Source: JAGPCK01 sp964535575 (GTDB lineage Bacteria > Bacteroidota > Bacteroidia > UKL13-3). Taken from it: 64,000 bases of DNA. Of the stretch, positions 61,916 to 64,000 are shown piece by piece. Location of the stretch: NCBI GenBank assembly GCA_964535575.1, contig CAZHTC010000002.1, positions 124,001 to 188,000 on the forward strand, read 5' to 3'. Within the stretch, counting starts at the first letter, position 1, and each line of letters begins with the position of its first letter. The position numbers and the translations under genes were made by a program. The notes under the pieces were generated by a model, which saw only the letters and a list, made by a program, of their open reading frames with translations, was not told the origin of the DNA and searched no databases.

Positions 61916-62293
61916 ATGAAAAAATTAATCTACGTATTTACAGGCATGGCCATCACTTTGGGTGCGTTGATGATGTATTCGTTTAAGGCTGCAACAGCTC
62001 AAGAAGCTCCTTCTGTAATCCTGGAGGTATCTGGTACAGCACTAGGGGGGAATGATATACTCTTGTACTACAGTGATGGGAAAACGGAATCTGTAGAAAC
62101 AGCTTTGAATATTAAAATCAGTTCCGCACCCAATCCAGAAAAAGGGAAGTTTTACGTGCAAACTGGTTTAGCAAAAACACTGAGTTATTTATATGGCAAG
62201 GGATATAAGATTGTTTCGCAGGGGGACAGGATTACAATAGAACAAGGAAATGGTAGGTCAACACAGGTTTATACATTAATTAAAGAAAATTGA
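61916..62293 (+). CDS. small exported protein inserted between murG and murC
   Basis: 125 residues from the ATG at 61916, one base after the murG stop. An in-frame TTG at 61904 would overlap murG. Signal peptide or anchor (about 1-29, ending KAATAQ), then a compact beta-rich domain (PSVILEVSGTALGGNDILLY, KSVETALNIKI-like strand, GKGYKIVSQGDRITIEQ). I do not recognise a family; the GYKIVS segment recalls small Bacteroidota secreted domains with a closing beta hairpin. Its stop codon overlaps the TTG start of murC, so murC translation may depend on it. The order murG-murC is usually uninterrupted in dcw clusters. Confidence 0.75.
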   Translation: MKKLIYVFTGMAITLGALMMYSFKAATAQEAPSVILEVSGTALGGNDILLYYSDGKTESVETALNIKISSAPNPEKGKFYVQTGLAKTLSYLYGKGYKIVSQGDRITIEQGNGRSTQVYTLIKEN

Positions 62294-63672
62294 TCGCACA
62301 GGTTCAACATATCTATTTCCTTGGCATTGGCGGCATCGGCATGAGCGCCTTGGCTCGCTATTTCCATATGCAGGGAAAAGAAGTTTCGGGGTATGATAAA
62401 ACCGCTACCCCACTCACTAAGCAATTGGAAGCTGAAGGGATGGCTGTGCATTACAAGGATGATTTGAGTTTAGTGAACAAGGATGTAAAGGATATTGCTA
62501 ATAAAGAACAAACTTTAGTAGTGTACACACCTGCTGTTCCAAAAGATCATAAAGAGTATAATTATTTTCTGAATAACGGCTTTAAGATATTGAAACGTTC
62601 CCAGTTGCTGGGATTGGTTACCGAAAATTCTTTTTGCATTGGGGTGGCAGGTACACATGGAAAAACCACTACATCCACATTGATCACACACTTGCTGAAA
62701 AGCGGGGGCATTGCCTGCAACGCTTTTCTGGGGGGGATTTCAGCAAATTATGATTCCAACTTGTTATTGGGAAACGGAGAATTTAACGGGAAAAAAGTAG
62801 TGGTGGTGGAAGCCGATGAATTTGATCGCTCTTTCCTCACACTCTCACCCGATATAGCCGTGATTACTTCTACCGATGCCGATCATTTGGATATTTACGG
62901 GGGACATGATGAATTGAAAAAATCTTTCCTTGATTACAGCAATAAACTCAAACCAGGCGGACTCCTGTTTATCAAAGCAGGATTGCCTGTGATTCCTGAG
63001 TTGAAAGTGAATTATAAAATTTATTCGCTTAACGGGAATGCGGAAGTAAATGGCAGCAACCTTAGCATTGAAAACGCGCAATACAGTTTTGATTTAAGTG
63101 TTGACGGAGCAGAAATAAAACACCTGCGTCTGGGTGTTCCGGGATGGCACAATGTAGAGAACGCGGTGGTAGCTTCTGCGGTGGCGCTGCATATGGGCGT
63201 GAGTGAGGAAGATTTGAGAGACGGGCTGGAAAGTTTCCGTGGAGCCAAACGCAGGTTTGAATACATTTTACGCAATGAGCATATCACCTATATTGATGAC
63301 TACGCCCATCACCCGGAAGAAATCAAAGCCTTTCTCAGTTCAGTAAAACAAATGTACCCGGGCAAAAAAGTGACGGCTGTTTTTCAACCGCATTTGTTTA
63401 CTCGCACCCGCGATTTTGCAGATGGATTTGCCGAAAGCCTTTCGCTGGCGGATGAGTTGATACTGCTGGATATTTATCCTGCCCGCGAATTACCTATTGA
63501 GGGTGTTACATCAAAAATGTTGTTAGATAAAGTGCAGTTAACACATAAAGAACTTTGCGCAAAAGCCGATTTACTTGAAAAAATGCGCGACCGGCATCCG
63601 GAGGTTTTAGTAACCATAGGTGCCGGGGATATTGATCAATTGGTTCAACCTTTAAAGAAGTTATATGAATAA
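62290..63672 (+). CDS. murC: UDP-N-acetylmuramate--L-alanine ligase MurC
   Basis: 460 residues from a TTG start that overlaps the previous stop codon (TTGA). First Mur ligase step. Visible: IYFLGIGGIGMSALARYF (8-25), P-loop AGTHGKTT (120-127), EADEFDRSFL, DADHLDIYGGHDEL, and YIDDYAHHPEEIKAF near the start of the C-terminal domain. Its start depends on a non-ATG codon; no ATG lies upstream of the conserved N-terminus. Confidence 0.95.
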   Translation: MIAQVQHIYFLGIGGIGMSALARYFHMQGKEVSGYDKTATPLTKQLEAEGMAVHYKDDLSLVNKDVKDIANKEQTLVVYTPAVPKDHKEYNYFLNNGFKILKRSQLLGLVTENSFCIGVAGTHGKTTTSTLITHLLKSGGIACNAFLGGISANYDSNLLLGNGEFNGKKVVVVEADEFDRSFLTLSPDIAVITSTDADHLDIYGGHDELKKSFLDYSNKLKPGGLLFIKAGLPVIPELKVNYKIYSLNGNAEVNGSNLSIENAQYSFDLSVDGAEIKHLRLGVPGWHNVENAVVASAVALHMGVSEEDLRDGLESFRGAKRRFEYILRNEHITYIDDYAHHPEEIKAFLSSVKQMYPGKKVTAVFQPHLFTRTRDFADGFAESLSLADELILLDIYPARELPIEGVTSKMLLDKVQLTHKELCAKADLLEKMRDRHPEVLVTIGAGDIDQLVQPLKKLYE

Positions 63673-64000
63673 GGAAGAACGTATACATCAGTTAAAACGA
63701 ATTGGAGTAATTGCACTTTGGGTAGTGCTATTGGGGGGATTGGTAGTTTCGCTGGCCTTTGTTCAGCATGAGCAAAAAAGTGTATCGTGCACTGAAATAG
63801 ATATTACCATAAGCCCTGAGAAGGATAATTTTTTTGTGGATCGTACAATGGTCATTTCCATTCTTACCAATGAAGGGAAAGAAACCGATTTAATCGGGAA
63901 GCCTGTTGGGAGATTAGATGTATCGGCACTTGAATTAAAACTGGAGCGAAATCCGTTCATCTACAATGCCGAAGTATATGCCGATATCAATGGCGATTTA
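63665..64000 (+). CDS. ftsQ: cell division protein FtsQ, N-terminal part
   Basis: Partial: 112 codons to the window end, no stop reached. Starts eight bases inside murC (ATGAATAAG). Short cytoplasmic segment, one transmembrane helix (about 12-33), then a POTRA-like region (about 42-112, TEIDITISPEKDNFFVDR and LELKLERNPFIYNAEVYAD). Size, topology and position after murC match FtsQ/DivIB, which links FtsL-FtsB-FtsI to the divisome. The rest lies outside the window. Confidence 0.85.
   Translation, partial: MNKEERIHQLKRIGVIALWVVLLGGLVVSLAFVQHEQKSVSCTEIDITISPEKDNFFVDRTMVISILTNEGKETDLIGKPVGRLDVSALELKLERNPFIYNAEVYADINGDL

Overview
The window reads as a chromosomal segment of a member of the Bacteroidota, plausibly a Chitinophagales- or Sphingobacteriales-like lineage. 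The evidence is four exported proteins with C-terminal type IX secretion (T9SS) sorting domains, many promoters of the Bacteroidota form TAnnTTTG, an LptD-type outer-membrane protein, the coiled-coil ORF/zapA/rny group behind pheT, and a mur/fts (dcw) cluster led by mraZ. MurE carries the DNPR motif of meso-diaminopimelate ligases, so the cell wall is probably the Gram-negative type. I found no rRNA, tRNA, CRISPR array, transposase or prophage gene.

Layout. 1-4.2 kb: a cysteine-synthase-like enzyme, an unusual NRAMP-family transporter, and an AT-rich pair of unknown exported proteins with inverted repeats around one of them. 4.2-10.5 kb: a bacterial deoxyhypusine-synthase homologue, kynureninase and kynurenine 3-monooxygenase, two small secreted proteins, and an opposing cyclase (candidate kynurenine formamidase)-bioY pair. 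10.6-12.8 kb: histidine kinase-ruvX-def. 12.8-21.2 kb: envelope and lipid genes (DUF4097, VWA membrane protein, fabG, DUF6029, Omp28-like, DUF1684, desaturase, cold-shock protein). 21.5-26.1 kb: pheT, coiled-coil ORF, zapA and rny, closed by a clear terminator. 26.2-37.6 kb: accessory secreted and regulatory genes (T9SS proteins, multicopper oxidase, two-component pair, SulP transporter, WG-repeat protein, class A beta-lactamase). 37.7-41.3 kb: rocD and a nitrosative-stress style operon (Rrf2 regulator, Ric/ScdA, lipoprotein, hemerythrin). 41.3-51.4 kb: envelope group (MCE/MlaD, amidase, LptD, YraN), a large T9SS protein, a degenerate thioredoxin-like protein and mscL. 51.6-64 kb: the dcw cluster mraZ-rsmH-ftsL-ftsI-murE-mraY-murD-ftsW-murG-(unknown exported ORF)-murC-ftsQ, with ftsQ cut by the window end.

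The most interesting signals are regulatory. A 16-bp perfect palindrome overlaps the -33 element of the Rrf2 operon. Crp/Fnr-like TGAT-N4-ATCA palindromes precede kynU, sulP (one mismatch) and the Rrf2 operon, the first two about 43 bases before the predicted transcription start. Seven genes have TAnnTTTG only 3-6 bases before their ATG, which suggests leaderless mRNAs. Three GTGG repeats at exact 10-bp spacing precede mraZ, next to a perfect DnaA-box 9-mer. The clearest odd gene is a small exported ORF inserted, with tight translational spacing, between murG and murC. I did not find a complete system that I would call new with confidence.
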